DNA of 64,000 bases from Anaerolinea sp. (GCA_020725865.1 DYEC01000012.1:124001-188000); one strand, 5' to 3'; positions 16,894 through 28,896 are shown, counted from the stretch's first letter. Notes: a model not told the origin generated them from the letters alone. A program made the numbers and translations.

Positions 16894-18567
16894 ATGACAG
16901 AGCCGATTCTCAAACAAATTACCGAAGAGCTGCAACAAAAGATTGAATCGTACACCCCACGATACGAAATTCAGGACGTTGGGGTGGTACTTGAGGCTGG
17001 TGATGGTATTGCGCGTGTGAGTGGTTTACAAGGCGTTCGCTCACAGGAACTGGTGTCTTTTGAAAACGGTGTAATGGGAATTGCCTTCAATCTGGAAAAA
17101 GACCGCGTCGGTGTGATTGTGCTGGGTGATTATTCGGGGATTACTGAGGGGATGATGGTGCGAACGACCGGTCGTATTGCTTCGGTTCCGGTTGGAGATG
17201 CCTTGCTTGGTCGCGTCGTGGATGCACTTGGTCGCCCGGTGGATGGAAAGGGGCCGATAGCAGCTAAGTCTTATCGTCCGATTGAGCGAATTGCGCCGGG
17301 CGTTGTTTCCAGACAGGATGTTGACACCCCTGTCCAGACTGGTATCAAAGCGATTGACTCGATGATCCCAATTGGGAGAGGACAGCGCGAACTGATCATT
17401 GGTGATCGTCAGACTGGAAAGACGGCTATTGCGATTGATACGATTATTAATCAAAAGGGTAAAGATTTATATTGTATTTATGTGGCAATTGGACAAAAAA
17501 AAGCGGCAGTGGCACGCACGGTAGCACTGCTTGAACGTTATGGAGCGATGGATCACACAATCGTTGTTGTGGCTTCTGCGGATGAGTCGGCAGCCATGCA
17601 ATATATTGCACCTTATGCGGGGTGTGCAATTGGTGAAGAGTTTATGGAAACCGGACGAGATGCGCTGGTGATTTATGACGATCTATCCAAACACGCTTGG
17701 GCATATCGTCAGGTTTCGTTGCTCTTACGGCGTCCTCCAGGCCGTGAGGCTTATCCAGGTGATGTGTTTTACCTGCACTCTCGTTTGCTGGAACGCGCTG
17801 CCCGGTTAGCTAATCAATATGTAATTGTCCATAAGAATTTTAAGGGCTCGGTGGCTACTGCAACAGATAGTGTTAATGGCGAGATCTATAGTGGGCCTCG
17901 CTCGCTTCATGATGCGGTGATTGCACTCAAGTCTATGCCGAATCCAGAGGATTACAAGATTGTAAAGTTGGCTGGCAGCGGGGGGTCTTTGACTGCCCTG
18001 CCAATTATTGAGACGTTGCTGGGTGATGTATCAGCCTATATCCCAACCAATGTCATCTCGATTACAGATGGACAGATTTATCTGGAAAGCAGCCTTTTTA
18101 ATGCTGGTATCCGCCCGGCGATTAACGTGGGTATTTCGGTTTCCCGTGTGGGTGGTGCGGCACAAACGAAAGCGATGAAACAGGTGGCGGCTCGTTTGCG
18201 TCTGGATATGGCTGCTTTTCGCGAGTTAGCAGCTTTTGCCCAGTTTGGTTCTGACCTTGACAAAGCTACGCAGGCGCAATTGAATCGCGGACAACGATTG
18301 CAGGAGATTCTAAAACAACCTCAATATGCACCGATGTCGCTTGAAAATCAGGTAATCATTTTGTTTGCTGGAACAAATGGCTATGCAGACCAGATACCGT
18401 TGGACAAAATGGCGCAGTGGGAGGCTGATTTATTGCGTACGATTGAGACCAGTTACCCGGAGATTGGAAAGGATATTGCTGCACGCAGGCAAATCACTGA
18501 TGAGACTGCCGAGGTATTGAGAAAGGCGATCGAGGCATTCAATACAGCCTGGTTGACAGCAGAGTAG
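16894..18567 (+). CDS. atpA: F1-ATPase subunit alpha
   Basis: The 557-residue non-catalytic nucleotide-binding subunit of F1. It has Walker [12 protein letters not shown] (about residue 170), [16 protein letters not shown], and the arginine-finger region VSRVGGAAQ (about residue 413). Between [10 protein letters not shown] and [12 protein letters not shown] is an insertion of about 40 residues compared with the E. coli protein, a feature I associate with Chloroflexi alpha subunits. A Shine-Dalgarno CTGGAGG precedes the ATG. It is the first gene of an F1-only operon: no atpB, E, F or H lies upstream. Confidence 0.97.
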   Translation: MTEPILKQITEELQQKIESYTPRYEIQDVGVVLEAGDGIARVSGLQGVRSQELVSFENGVMGIAFNLEKDRVGVIVLGDYSGITEGMMVRTTGRIASVPVGDALLGRVVDALGRPVDGKGPIAAKSYRPIERIAPGVVSRQDVDTPVQTGIKAIDSMIPIGRGQRELIIGDRQTGKTAIAIDTIINQKGKDLYCIYVAIGQKKAAVARTVALLERYGAMDHTIVVVASADESAAMQYIAPYAGCAIGEEFMETGRDALVIYDDLSKHAWAYRQVSLLLRRPPGREAYPGDVFYLHSRLLERAARLANQYVIVHKNFKGSVATATDSVNGEIYSGPRSLHDAVIALKSMPNPEDYKIVKLAGSGGSLTALPIIETLLGDVSAYIPTNVISITDGQIYLESSLFNAGIRPAINVGISVSRVGGAAQTKAMKQVAARLRLDMAAFRELAAFAQFGSDLDKATQAQLNRGQRLQEILKQPQYAPMSLENQVIILFAGTNGYADQIPLDKMAQWEADLLRTIETSYPEIGKDIAARRQITDETAEVLRKAIEAFNTAWLTAE

Positions 18568-18583
18568 TGAAGAGAGAAGTGCG

Positions 18584-20910
<2,327 letters not shown>

Positions 20911-20920
20911 AGGTGTTTTT

Positions 20921-21346
20921 ATGCCAATCCGCTGTGAGATCGTTTCACAAGATAGAATCGTTTATCAGGGCCCAGCTGATATTGTCGTTTTGCCTGGAGC
21001 GGATGGCATGATGGGTATTCTTCCCAATCATTCACCCGTCTTGGCGACACTGCAGTTTGGTGTAATTACAGTGCGGCATCGGGGCAAAGAACAATATTTC
21101 ACGGTAGCTGGTGGTGTGGTAGAAGTTCAACCGGATCAGGTTACTGTTTTGGCGGACGCAGCCGAGAACGTTGAAGAAATCAATTTACAACGAGCTGAAG
21201 AGGCAAAACGTCGCGCAGAGGAGATGATGTCAAAAACTCCTCCTACGGATGCAGATGAATATCTTAGGTTGCAAGCTGCCTTACGGCGCTCCAATTTATG
21301 GGTTGAGGCAGCTCGTCGTTATCGTCAACGGCGTTCTAAATCATAA
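20921..21346 (+). CDS. atpC: F1-ATPase subunit epsilon
   Basis: A 141-residue regulatory/rotor subunit with the N-terminal beta-sandwich (IVSQDRIVYQGPADIVVLPGADG, GILPNHSPVLATLQFG, FTVAGGVVEVQPDQVTVLAD) and a C-terminal helical pair (RAEEAKRRAEEMM, YLRLQAALRRSNLWVEAARRY) that can inhibit ATP hydrolysis. It is the last gene of atpAGDC, 10 nt after atpD. An mreB-like gene follows 36 nt later on the same strand. Confidence 0.95.
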   Translation: MPIRCEIVSQDRIVYQGPADIVVLPGADGMMGILPNHSPVLATLQFGVITVRHRGKEQYFTVAGGVVEVQPDQVTVLADAAENVEEINLQRAEEAKRRAEEMMSKTPPTDADEYLRLQAALRRSNLWVEAARRYRQRRSKS

Positions 21347-21382
21347 GCGTTTTAAACTTTCTCAGGGAGATATTAGAAAATC

Positions 21383-22390
21383 ATGCCTCTCTTTTCACGT
21401 GAATTTGGGGTCGATCTAGGAACAACCACAACAGTTATCGCTGAGGACAGTCAGATTCTGCTTCAGGAACCAACCGTTGTGGCGGTGATTGTGGATGAGC
21501 AGAAAATGGTGGAATGGGGGCAGGCAGCCAAGGATATGTATGGTCGGGTACCAGAGTCAATTGAGGTTGTACGTCCCTTACAATACGGTGTGATCGCCGA
21601 ATATGAGATCACCGAAAATCTCTTAAGTTTTCTTATCAAAAAGGTGTCTGGTCCGATGTTGTTTTTCCGTCCCCGGTTGATGATCACGGTTCCCTATGGC
21701 ATTACAAGTGTTGAAAGTCGTGCAGTGCATGAGGCGGGGTTGGGTTCAGGGGCGCGGGAGGTGTTTCTGATCCAGCAGCCACTTGCGGCAGCAATCGGGG
21801 TTGATCTGCCAATTTCGACTCCTTCTGGAAATATGGTTTTTTTGCTAGGTGGGGGTACATCGCAGGCGGCAGTTCTTGCAATGAATGGAATTGTTACTGC
21901 AGAGACGACTCGTACAGGCGGTTTGAAGCTGGACGAAGCGATCATTTCTTACGTCCGAAAAAAATATGGCATTATTATTGGGCAACCGACTGCTGAACAG
22001 CTGAAGATTCGCATAGGCTCTGCAATTCCTATGGAGCAACAACAAGAGATGGAGGTGCAGGGTCAAGATCAGGTATCTGGTCTTCCCAGACCGCTCGTCC
22101 TGACTTCAGAAGATATTGTTGAGGCTTTGCAAGAACCCTTAAGTGACATTGTTAACACCGCCAGACGAACGCTGGAGAAAACTCCCCCAGAATTGCTTTC
22201 AGATATTATTGATCGTGGTATGGCATTGTGCGGCGGCGGAGCGTTATTACGTGGGATGGATAAGTTTCTAACGAAATCTTTAGGTATTCCCGCTTATCTG
22301 GTGGATGAACCGCTAACCTGCACGGCTATCGGTGCTGCCAGGGCAATGGGAATGCGTGATATCTTGCGCCGTAGCTTGTTGCCGACTTGA
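21383..22390 (+). CDS. Divergent MreB-like actin homologue
   Basis: A 335-residue MreB/Mbl family protein. Phosphate-1 is present (FGVDLGTTTTVIAED), and so are TVPYGITSVESRAVHEAG, QPLAAAIGVDLPI, and the adenosine motif LCGGGALLRGMDKFL. The phosphate-2 loop reads MVFLLGGGTSQAAV, with Leu154 where MreB proteins have Asp (usual DIGGGTT), so a nucleotide/Mg2+ ligand is lost. No mreC/mreD/rodA genes follow, so this is probably a paralogue rather than the main rod-shape MreB. It may assemble without normal ATP turnover; that is inference. Confidence 0.85.
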   Translation: MPLFSREFGVDLGTTTTVIAEDSQILLQEPTVVAVIVDEQKMVEWGQAAKDMYGRVPESIEVVRPLQYGVIAEYEITENLLSFLIKKVSGPMLFFRPRLMITVPYGITSVESRAVHEAGLGSGAREVFLIQQPLAAAIGVDLPISTPSGNMVFLLGGGTSQAAVLAMNGIVTAETTRTGGLKLDEAIISYVRKKYGIIIGQPTAEQLKIRIGSAIPMEQQQEMEVQGQDQVSGLPRPLVLTSEDIVEALQEPLSDIVNTARRTLEKTPPELLSDIIDRGMALCGGGALLRGMDKFLTKSLGIPAYLVDEPLTCTAIGAARAMGMRDILRRSLLPT

Positions 22391-22409
22391 GTGCTTCAGG
22401 ATGTTTTTG

Positions 22410-23033
22410 TTACTTTGCCAGATAATAGGTCATGTGTTGTAGCTGGATAAGAGGATCCAGGTATTGAACAAGGATATTGGGGGGTAGTTTTAGAGGTGTT
22501 GGGGCATAGTTCAGGATGGCTTTGATACCTGCTTGCACAACTTCTTCGGCGACAGTTTGTGCTACTGAGGCTGGCACAGTTAGCATTGCAATTTCAATGC
22601 CGGCTTTTCTGATTAGCTCTCTCGCAAGTGCAAAGTCCTGAATTTCAAGTTGGCCAATTTTATCCCCAATCTTTTGAGGATCGTTATCTAGAATCAGAGC
22701 AATACGGAAACCCCGATTGGTAAAACCCTGATAATTTGCAATAGCATGCCCCAGATCGCCAGCTCCAACAAGGACGATGTCCCAAATTCGATCAATATTC
22801 AAAATGGATTGAAGTTGTTTTGATAAATAGGAGATGGAATATCCTGTACCCTGCTTACCAAATTCACCAAACTGAGAAAGGTCTTTTCGCACTTGAGCGG
22901 CAGAAAAACCAAGGCGTTCCCCTAATTCTTGCGAAGAAGTGGTTTGTTTACCCTCTAATTTCATGAGGTTCAAGGCCTGTAAATATTGCGGTAATCTGCT
23001 AACAACAATATCTGGAATCGCTCCGATTTTCAT
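22410..23033 (-). CDS. rex: Redox-sensing transcriptional repressor Rex
   Basis: A 207-residue repressor that senses NADH/NAD+ and controls fermentation and respiration genes. The winged-helix domain (about residues 8-75) contains SSQELGERLGFSAAQVRKDLSQFGEFGKQGTGY, given here as the start and end of the family block. The Rossmann domain begins IVLVGAGDLGHAIANY (about residue 87) and carries LDNDPQKIG. Shine-Dalgarno GGGAG. The gene converges on the mreB-like gene and sits alone. A weakly palindromic TTG..CAA element lies upstream but is not convincing as an operator. Confidence 0.95.
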   Translation of the reverse strand: MKIGAIPDIVVSRLPQYLQALNLMKLEGKQTTSSQELGERLGFSAAQVRKDLSQFGEFGKQGTGYSISYLSKQLQSILNIDRIWDIVLVGAGDLGHAIANYQGFTNRGFRIALILDNDPQKIGDKIGQLEIQDFALARELIRKAGIEIAMLTVPASVAQTVAEEVVQAGIKAILNYAPTPLKLPPNILVQYLDPLIQLQHMTYYLAK

Positions 23034-23098
23034 GATCGTATGCTCCCGGTTTATGATTGTGTAGATAATTTATCAAAGAATGTGGATTTATTCAACAC

Positions 23099-23130
23099 CT
23101 AAAAACGCCGAGTTATTGCGGGGTTTTTAG
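23099..23130 (-). terminator. Bidirectional-type hairpin terminator
   Basis: CTAAAAAC pairs with GTTTTTAG over 8 bp. After one mismatch three more pairs (CCG/CGG) close an 8-nt loop. Read on the minus strand the hairpin has an A-rich 5' arm and a T-run at the end, the classic intrinsic terminator layout. It straddles the stop codon of the large lipoprotein gene, which sits in the loop, and separates that gene from rex. Confidence 0.65.
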
Positions 23131-25398
23131 GGATATTTCAAATCTGCCTTCTGATTGAATTATCAGTAAATCCAAGCCAAAAGGAAGATAATGACCAGGC
23201 GGGTACTCAAAACTGGGATTTTCGGGTCTCTGCATTAATTGGTAAGAGTCAAAAAATGCCTGCGAAGTTATTGAAGCTCCGGAAATATCAATGGTTGGCA
23301 ATTGCTTACAGGATAGATTTTGGAGATTGTTCGTGGTAATTTGGCAATTTTCCCAATCATATGTATTGCCCGATATAAATTTGATGATAAACGGTATCTG
23401 GGTCTGGATAGCTTGATCAGACTGAACAAAGATGGACAAGCCATCGTTGCCAATCCTGAATATTTTTTGTTGTGAATAATCCGGTGCAATCAGGTTCAAT
23501 TCATTGATTGCGGTAGTGGGAACAAAGGACGGATAAGGCGGTAGGGTCGTTATCAGTGCTCCTGGTACTTCAGCCGGATCACTGGCTTCTCCATATTGTA
23601 GCTGCCATTCAGTTGGATCACTTAAACCAATAGCCAGTTGGGAGGTTGGACCGACCCATTGCATCAATCCGTCTTGTGTAAAAGCGAAAACAAACATCAA
23701 TCTGCCTCCATCCAGTTCGTAGGAGCTAAAAAGAGTGGTCGAGGCAAGTACGCATTCTGGATAGCCATCCCAATCCAGGTCAAAAGTACATTCGTTGATA
23801 GGCTGCGGCTGTTCTGCCCAGCGCGCGGCAGTGATCAGATGTCCTATCTGACCAAGATGGTTCGCTTGTAACTGGCTGAGCAAAGCGCTGTCGGTTGGCC
23901 GCGTTAGCAGGAAATACATATCCCATGCAAGGTTGCTGAGAGGGTTTTTGGGAAGTGAGTATAGCTTTTGTCGGATTGTGTCCTGCAGCTGTTTTTGGTC
24001 AAAGACGGATTGCTTTCCCCACGTAGTAAAAGGTTTGTGGGGTGGCAATCCAGGTGAGCATAGCAGATCAGGGCATGGGAGAGTAGTAGAAGAAGCTGTA
24101 ATAGGAAAGGTCAACAACTCGTTTTCGTTCAGCACGTGTATCCATGGATGAGTTGAGATATATCTGAAGACCAAGTGTGCTATGCTGGCATCAGCCCAAA
24201 GATTGTCAGGCAGGCTTCCGCCAAGAACAATGAGATCTTCTTGTCCACTGGAAAGTGCCGTATCAAGGATGGCTTTTTTCGTTTGCAGGGTCAAGCCGCC
24301 TTCATCCAATTGAACCAGGTGTGTTTTCTGCAAGGGTAGCGGGATGAGCCGATATCCCATATTGCCGGATATGTGATTTGGGTCGGGTAAGTTAGCAAAT
24401 GCTGCTGGATAATTTCCCGGAGGTAAATGCTGGAAAGGCGCATAGGCGATCTGGCTGGCTTTGATGCCGAAGGCTAAGCTTCTCTGGCGATTGTTTTGCA
24501 GGCCAACTTCTATTGCTTGTGAATCTCCGTTGGCTGTATCCGGCAAAATCAGCAGTTTATTTGCTTGTAGTTGCCTGATCGTTTCCAGATTGTTCATATA
24601 TGCCAGCACTGCAAGACTGGTTGGTTTTTTCAAGTCCAATAAGACGACTGGTATTTGGTATCTGGCTACTGCATCAAGAAGCCAGAACAACCCATGCCGT
24701 GAGCCCAGTGGTCCGGTATGCGCTCCATTCCAACGGCGTAAAGCCTGCGCGGGGGTTTGCACATTGAAGACGTTCCAAAACGTTAAAAGTAATGGCGCAG
24801 ATGACTTGGAAGGATTTTGCGGGTTTTTTAAAGTGTTGGCAGTATCTGAAATGGTATAGGTGTCTGGATGTGTGATAACTACTTCTAAATGGGCATTAGA
24901 GTTTGAAAGTTTCTTAAGAGAGATAACGCTGATGTCAAGTTCGGCATCATGAATTATGTTTTGTAACAATCCGCTGAGTTCTTTACCATTTGAATTTAAA
25001 ACCCTGGCGGGGGAATTCTGGGGGATGATAATGAGCCAATCCCAATTGAGTTTAAGCGGGTGTCCCCATGGGAGCGTTTTTATACCACCAGGGCGATCAT
25101 CCAGAGCGATGTATATATCTCCTTCAGGGTGTTTTGCACTCAGTTCAAGCCAATCTATTCGAATCTGGAGAACATCTTGATTTTGACGCTTATATAATGC
25201 AATTATGTCCTGGGCGGGATTCTCTGCATCTGTTGGTTCTAGCAATTGTAAGTCAGAAAGACGCCAGCCGGCTGTTGGTTCAGCCGGCGGGCTTAGAGTT
25301 CCTGCTGGAATACAGGAAAACAGCAGAAATGTGCATATCAATAAAATAAAGACAGGTTTATGTTTATTCGTCGCGGCGTCCCAGCAACAGAAAGGCAT
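23113..25398 (-). CDS. Large lipoprotein of unknown function
   Basis: A 761-residue exported protein. ATG 25398 gives a basic N-terminus, a hydrophobic helix (PVFILLICTFLLFSC) and a lipobox Cys. This start overlaps the upstream metallopeptidase gene by 35 nt. The body is rich in aromatic, Pro and Asp residues. One segment (SRHGLFWLLDAVARYQIPVV) and the long alpha/beta stretch around it resemble a TIM-barrel or polysaccharide-deacetylase-like domain, and the C-terminal part (about residues 540-761) looks all-beta with ECTFDLDWDGYPECV. I cannot assign a family. A surface sugar-active protein is possible but unproven. Confidence 0.65.
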   Translation of the reverse strand: MPFCCWDAATNKHKPVFILLICTFLLFSCIPAGTLSPPAEPTAGWRLSDLQLLEPTDAENPAQDIIALYKRQNQDVLQIRIDWLELSAKHPEGDIYIALDDRPGGIKTLPWGHPLKLNWDWLIIIPQNSPARVLNSNGKELSGLLQNIIHDAELDISVISLKKLSNSNAHLEVVITHPDTYTISDTANTLKNPQNPSKSSAPLLLTFWNVFNVQTPAQALRRWNGAHTGPLGSRHGLFWLLDAVARYQIPVVLLDLKKPTSLAVLAYMNNLETIRQLQANKLLILPDTANGDSQAIEVGLQNNRQRSLAFGIKASQIAYAPFQHLPPGNYPAAFANLPDPNHISGNMGYRLIPLPLQKTHLVQLDEGGLTLQTKKAILDTALSSGQEDLIVLGGSLPDNLWADASIAHLVFRYISTHPWIHVLNENELLTFPITASSTTLPCPDLLCSPGLPPHKPFTTWGKQSVFDQKQLQDTIRQKLYSLPKNPLSNLAWDMYFLLTRPTDSALLSQLQANHLGQIGHLITAARWAEQPQPINECTFDLDWDGYPECVLASTTLFSSYELDGGRLMFVFAFTQDGLMQWVGPTSQLAIGLSDPTEWQLQYGEASDPAEVPGALITTLPPYPSFVPTTAINELNLIAPDYSQQKIFRIGNDGLSIFVQSDQAIQTQIPFIIKFISGNTYDWENCQITTNNLQNLSCKQLPTIDISGASITSQAFFDSYQLMQRPENPSFEYPPGHYLPFGLDLLIIQSEGRFEISLKTPQ

Positions 25399-26071
25399 AG
25401 TAAAGCACGGTTGAAATGGCTTGAATAGCTGCTGCAACATAGGTCAGGGCAGCGGCATCCAGAACGCTGTTAACCCCGCTGATCTCCTGACTGTAGACAA
25501 CCCCAGATGTAGTCAGCCAGGCTTTAGCACGCCGGCTGGCGTCCAGTTCAACCGGCAGTGTGACTATCGCAAAGAGCGCGGTCAGCGAAAAGAGCAACAG
25601 ACCAAACCAAGCTAATTGAGTGCCAAAGCTGGAGGCAATGAACAAGCCAATCATAAAAATGATTGGTCCTAGCCAGCTACCGATTTGTACGGTCGGCACC
25701 ATTGCAGTACGGAGTCTAAGAGGCGTATAGCCAACTCCATCTTGCAGGGCGTGGCCGGCTTCATGTGCCGCGATGCCCGCAGCAGCCAAACTATTGCTAC
25801 GGTACACCTGAGGACTAAGGCGCAAAACTTTATGTGCCGGATCGTAATGATCACTTAAAAAGCCGTGGGTTTCTTCTACACGAACATCGTTTAGACCATT
25901 GCTATCCAGCATGCGGCGTGCAACCTGCGCGCCAGTTAATCCAACGTAACTCCGGATACGCGAAAATTTATTAAAAGCTGACTGCACTTTAAGCTGTGCC
26001 CAAAGCCCAAGAAGCAAAGCCGGTAAGCTAAACAGAATATACAATCCATAGCCGCCAAAAATGGGGAACAT
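25364..26071 (-). CDS. Membrane zinc metallopeptidase (YugP, Zn_peptidase_2)
   Basis: A 235-residue integral membrane protein. The zinc site is AGIAAHEAGHALQD (HExxH, about residues 94-98). GLTGAQVARRMLDSNGL in the N-terminal part and LPVELDASRRAKAWL after the third helix are typical of the YugP/DUF2268-like Zn_peptidase_2 family. About four transmembrane helices are predicted. Substrates are unknown. Shine-Dalgarno AGGAGTGA. The 3' end overlaps the start of the lipoprotein gene, which suggests co-expression. Confidence 0.88.
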   Translation of the reverse strand: MFPIFGGYGLYILFSLPALLLGLWAQLKVQSAFNKFSRIRSYVGLTGAQVARRMLDSNGLNDVRVEETHGFLSDHYDPAHKVLRLSPQVYRSNSLAAAGIAAHEAGHALQDGVGYTPLRLRTAMVPTVQIGSWLGPIIFMIGLFIASSFGTQLAWFGLLLFSLTALFAIVTLPVELDASRRAKAWLTTSGVVYSQEISGVNSVLDAAALTYVAAAIQAISTVLYYAFLLLGRRDE

Positions 26072-26186
26072 AGTTCACTCCTCATTACCTGTTTTTGTTT
26101 TTTATTCATGTTCACTAGTTTATTCTATGTTGAAAACATTAAAATAAGTTCAGAATAATCATAGAAACCTGTAAGAGCGCATAACA

Positions 26187-26209
26187 GAATACCCCTGACC
26201 GGGGTATTC
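26187..26209 (-). terminator. Hairpin downstream of tRNA-Arg
   Basis: GAATACCCC, a 5-nt loop and GGGGTATTC form a perfect 9-bp stem just 3' of the tRNA gene on the minus strand. The following minus-strand bases (TGTTATGCG) hold only a weak U-tract, so it may act as a terminator or a processing signal. Confidence 0.5.
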
Positions 26210-26216
26210 AATTGAG

Positions 26217-26288
26217 CGCGCCCGCCGAGACTCGAACTCGGGCTTCTGCCTCCGGAGGGCAACGTGATATCCACTTCACTACGGGCGC
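26217..26288 (-). tRNA. tRNA-Arg (anticodon CCG)
   Basis: The minus strand folds into a full cloverleaf. The acceptor is GCGCCCG/CGGGCGC and the D stem is GTGA/TCAC. The anticodon stem TTGCC/GGCAG holds the loop CTCCGGA (anticodon CCG, reading CGG). The T stem CCGAG/CTCGG carries the loop TTCGAGT. The discriminator base is G and the 3' CCA is not encoded. It stands alone between the metallopeptidase gene and iorB. There is no sign of an integrated element using it as an attachment site. Confidence 0.93.
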
Positions 26289-26426
26289 AGGTGAATTAAT
26301 TTGATTTTACCATGAGTATCCGGGGTTGAAAAGTTGTCGTTTTGTGCTGAAAACCAGTTAATGAAAGAGAAGAGAGCCAATACTGACAGAAGCCCCGGCT
26401 TATCCAGAAGACCCTTTATCATTCGC

Positions 26427-27044
26427 TCAGTTCCGCAAAGCCTGACGACCTGTCTGGAAGGCTTTCAAATTTATTTCAATCACCTTGGCGGACAAGCGAG
26501 CCTGTATAACGGTTGCCCAATCAGTTGGATCAATTGTCATCAAGGAAGATAGAGCGCCTAGTAGAACCACATTGGCTGTGCGAGTGTTCCCAAGCTCTTC
26601 AGCGATCTTCAACCCGTTAATCCAGTATATATGACCGGTTACGTGGTTTAGGATACCCTGGATTTGAGCATGGTCGGGATACTCTACCAGACCTGCGCTT
26701 ACAGTCATGGGATTGATGCTGTGGTCATTAATAAGCGCAATGCCTCCTGGCCGCAAATGGTCACTAAAACGGGCTGCTTCCAGTTTTTCAAATGCAAGCA
26801 AGATGTCCGCTTCGCCGGGCGGAATGATCGGAGAAAAAACTTTTTCTCCCCAGCGAAGGTGGGAGACCACGCTACCACCCCGCTGGGACATGCCATGAAT
26901 TTCGGCCTGCTTGACATCCAATCCCAATCGTAACCCAAGCTCTGCAAGTATATTGCTTGCCAGAATAGTCCCCTGCCCCCCTACGCCGACCAGCAGGATA
27001 TTCACCGGCTGTTTCAGGGGATTGATTAGCGGAAAGTTCATCAT
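26427..27044 (-). CDS. iorB: Indolepyruvate:ferredoxin oxidoreductase, beta subunit
   Basis: A 205-residue gamma-type (POR_N/gamma) subunit of the 2-oxoacid:ferredoxin oxidoreductase family. With IorA it oxidatively decarboxylates aryl pyruvates from aromatic amino acids to aryl-acetyl-CoA, reducing ferredoxin. Motifs are NILLVGVGGQGTILASNILAE at the N-terminus and AEIHGMSQRGGSVVSHLRWG (about residues 46-65), both family hallmarks. GGAGTAAC precedes the ATG. It lies 4 nt after iorA, in one operon. Confidence 0.93.
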   Translation of the reverse strand: MMNFPLINPLKQPVNILLVGVGGQGTILASNILAELGLRLGLDVKQAEIHGMSQRGGSVVSHLRWGEKVFSPIIPPGEADILLAFEKLEAARFSDHLRPGGIALINDHSINPMTVSAGLVEYPDHAQIQGILNHVTGHIYWINGLKIAEELGNTRTANVVLLGALSSLMTIDPTDWATVIQARLSAKVIEINLKAFQTGRQALRN

Positions 27045-27048
27045 AATG

Positions 27049-28896
27049 TTACTCCGAGAAGACAGGTTCTTGTGCTATTGGTTTGATTTGGTTACGGAAC
27101 AGAATTGCGTCGCGTGGACATACTTGAGCGCAAATTTCGCAACCAGTACAAAGCAGGGGATCAATTTTCGCTAGAGGACGGTTGTACTTGGGGTCTAATT
27201 CATCTGATTTCAGAATAGCTGGACAGCCAATGCGGAAACAAACTGTGCAACCATTACATTTGTCGGTCACCGCAAGAGGCATCCATCGCTGACGAGCTGA
27301 GGGAAGTAAAGCACATTCTTCTTGGGTGATCAGGACAGCAGGTTCCTCAGTTTTTAGCCATTCTTTGAGCGTTTTTTCGATGGTATCCACATCATAAGCT
27401 TCTACTGTACGCACTTTCTCGATTCCCAAAGCTCTGACCAGTTGTTCGATATTGACTTCTGTTGTCTCTTTTTGTTGAAGGGTGCGTCCTGTGCCAGGAT
27501 TTTCTTGATGACCGGTCATGCCGGTGACCCGATTATCCATGATGATGGTAATCACATTGCTTTTGTTATATGCCACATTCATCAGTGCTGGGATCCCAGT
27601 ATGGAAGAAGGTTGAGTCGCCAATCACGGCGATATGACGCTCTTGATCGCCGGCAATTGCGGCACCATGAGCTACGCCGATTCCCTCGCCCATACATCCG
27701 CAGGTGTCTATTGCATTGAGCGGTGGTGTAATGCCAAGTGTGTAGCATCCGATATCTCCGTTGATAGGTAACCCAAGTTTGTGCAACACATAGAACGTGC
27801 CCCGATGAGGGCAACCCGGGCAAAGCACGGGTGGACGAGCAGGTAAATCCAAAGCAGTTTGAGACATAGAAGCTTTCTGTGAAGCAGGGGGCAACAAATT
27901 GGCTTTTTCTGCGCTAAGGCGCACAATTGCAGGATTCAACTCACCTGTGACTGGGAAAATGGTTTTGGTATTAGGGTAAGAAATGGCTGCGTCTAACGGT
28001 TTGTATAATTCAATTCCCATTAAACGCACCTGATCTTCAATAAACGGGTCAAGTTCTTCTAAAACGATGAGTTTTTCCACCTGTTCTGCAAAGCGACGGA
28101 TTAATTTTACTGGTAGCGGATATACCATTCCCAGTTTTAGCACACTGGCATCCGGAAATACTTCACGGGCGTATTGATATGCAATACCGCCCGTGATAAT
28201 GCCAAGTTCTCTGGAGCGCATTTCAACTTGATTGCCGGAAAATGCTTCGGCAAATTGTGCCAACTCTTGAATACGTGTTTCAATGATGACATGACGCTTC
28301 CGCGCGTTTGCCGGCATCATGACATACTTTGGTGGGTTGCGCGGGAATTTGATGGTCGGACGGGGTTGTAAACGCTGCTCATTAACCTCAACGGGTGAAG
28401 TTGTATGACAGACGCGTGTTGTCATCCGAAAAAGAACCGGGGTATCAAACTGCTCACTGATGTTATATGCAACAAGTGCGAAATCGTGAGCTTCCTGGCT
28501 ATCGGCTGGATCAAGACAGGGGATGCGTGCAAATCTAGCGTATTGACGATTGTCCTGCTCATTCTGCGAGGAGTGCATGCCTGGATCGTCAGCCGAGACA
28601 ATTACCAGTCCACCCTCAACCCCTGTCATGGCAGCCGCAAACAGGGCGTCAGCCGCCACGTTTAAGCCTACATGTTTCATCGTACAAAACGCACGCTGAC
28701 CAGCATATGCGGCGCCAATGGCAGTGTCGAGAGCTACTTTTTCGTTTGGCGCCCATTCTGCATAGACGCCAGGAAATTTTGCGAATGTCTCGGTAATTTC
28801 TGTGCTGGGAGTACCCGGGTAGCCTGATGCAACTGTTACCCCGGCTTCCCATGAACCGCGTGCAAAAGCCTCATTACCGGAGAGTAATCGTTTCAT
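27049..28896 (-). CDS. iorA: Indolepyruvate:ferredoxin oxidoreductase, alpha subunit
   Basis: A 615-residue thiamine-diphosphate iron-sulfur protein. The N-terminal pyrimidine-binding domain starts MKRLLSGNEAFARGSWEAG and contains GYPGTPSTEI. The TPP-binding domain has CPGCPHRGTFYVLHKLG and GDIGCYTLG (about residues 350-385), then GDSTFFHTGIPAL. The C-terminus carries two [4Fe-4S] ferredoxin motifs, CNGCTVCFRIGCP and CTGCEICAQVCP. Shine-Dalgarno AGGAGA. It indicates fermentative peptide and amino-acid use, consistent with an anaerobic Anaerolineae lifestyle. Confidence 0.96.
   Translation of the reverse strand: MKRLLSGNEAFARGSWEAGVTVASGYPGTPSTEITETFAKFPGVYAEWAPNEKVALDTAIGAAYAGQRAFCTMKHVGLNVAADALFAAAMTGVEGGLVIVSADDPGMHSSQNEQDNRQYARFARIPCLDPADSQEAHDFALVAYNISEQFDTPVLFRMTTRVCHTTSPVEVNEQRLQPRPTIKFPRNPPKYVMMPANARKRHVIIETRIQELAQFAEAFSGNQVEMRSRELGIITGGIAYQYAREVFPDASVLKLGMVYPLPVKLIRRFAEQVEKLIVLEELDPFIEDQVRLMGIELYKPLDAAISYPNTKTIFPVTGELNPAIVRLSAEKANLLPPASQKASMSQTALDLPARPPVLCPGCPHRGTFYVLHKLGLPINGDIGCYTLGITPPLNAIDTCGCMGEGIGVAHGAAIAGDQERHIAVIGDSTFFHTGIPALMNVAYNKSNVITIIMDNRVTGMTGHQENPGTGRTLQQKETTEVNIEQLVRALGIEKVRTVEAYDVDTIEKTLKEWLKTEEPAVLITQEECALLPSARQRWMPLAVTDKCNGCTVCFRIGCPAILKSDELDPKYNRPLAKIDPLLCTGCEICAQVCPRDAILFRNQIKPIAQEPVFSE

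Noticed and set aside
23057-23076. TTGTGTAGATAATTTATCAA upstream of rex as a Rex operator
   Set aside because: Only the outer TTG/CAA triplets are symmetric; the inner bases do not match the Rex palindrome well enough.
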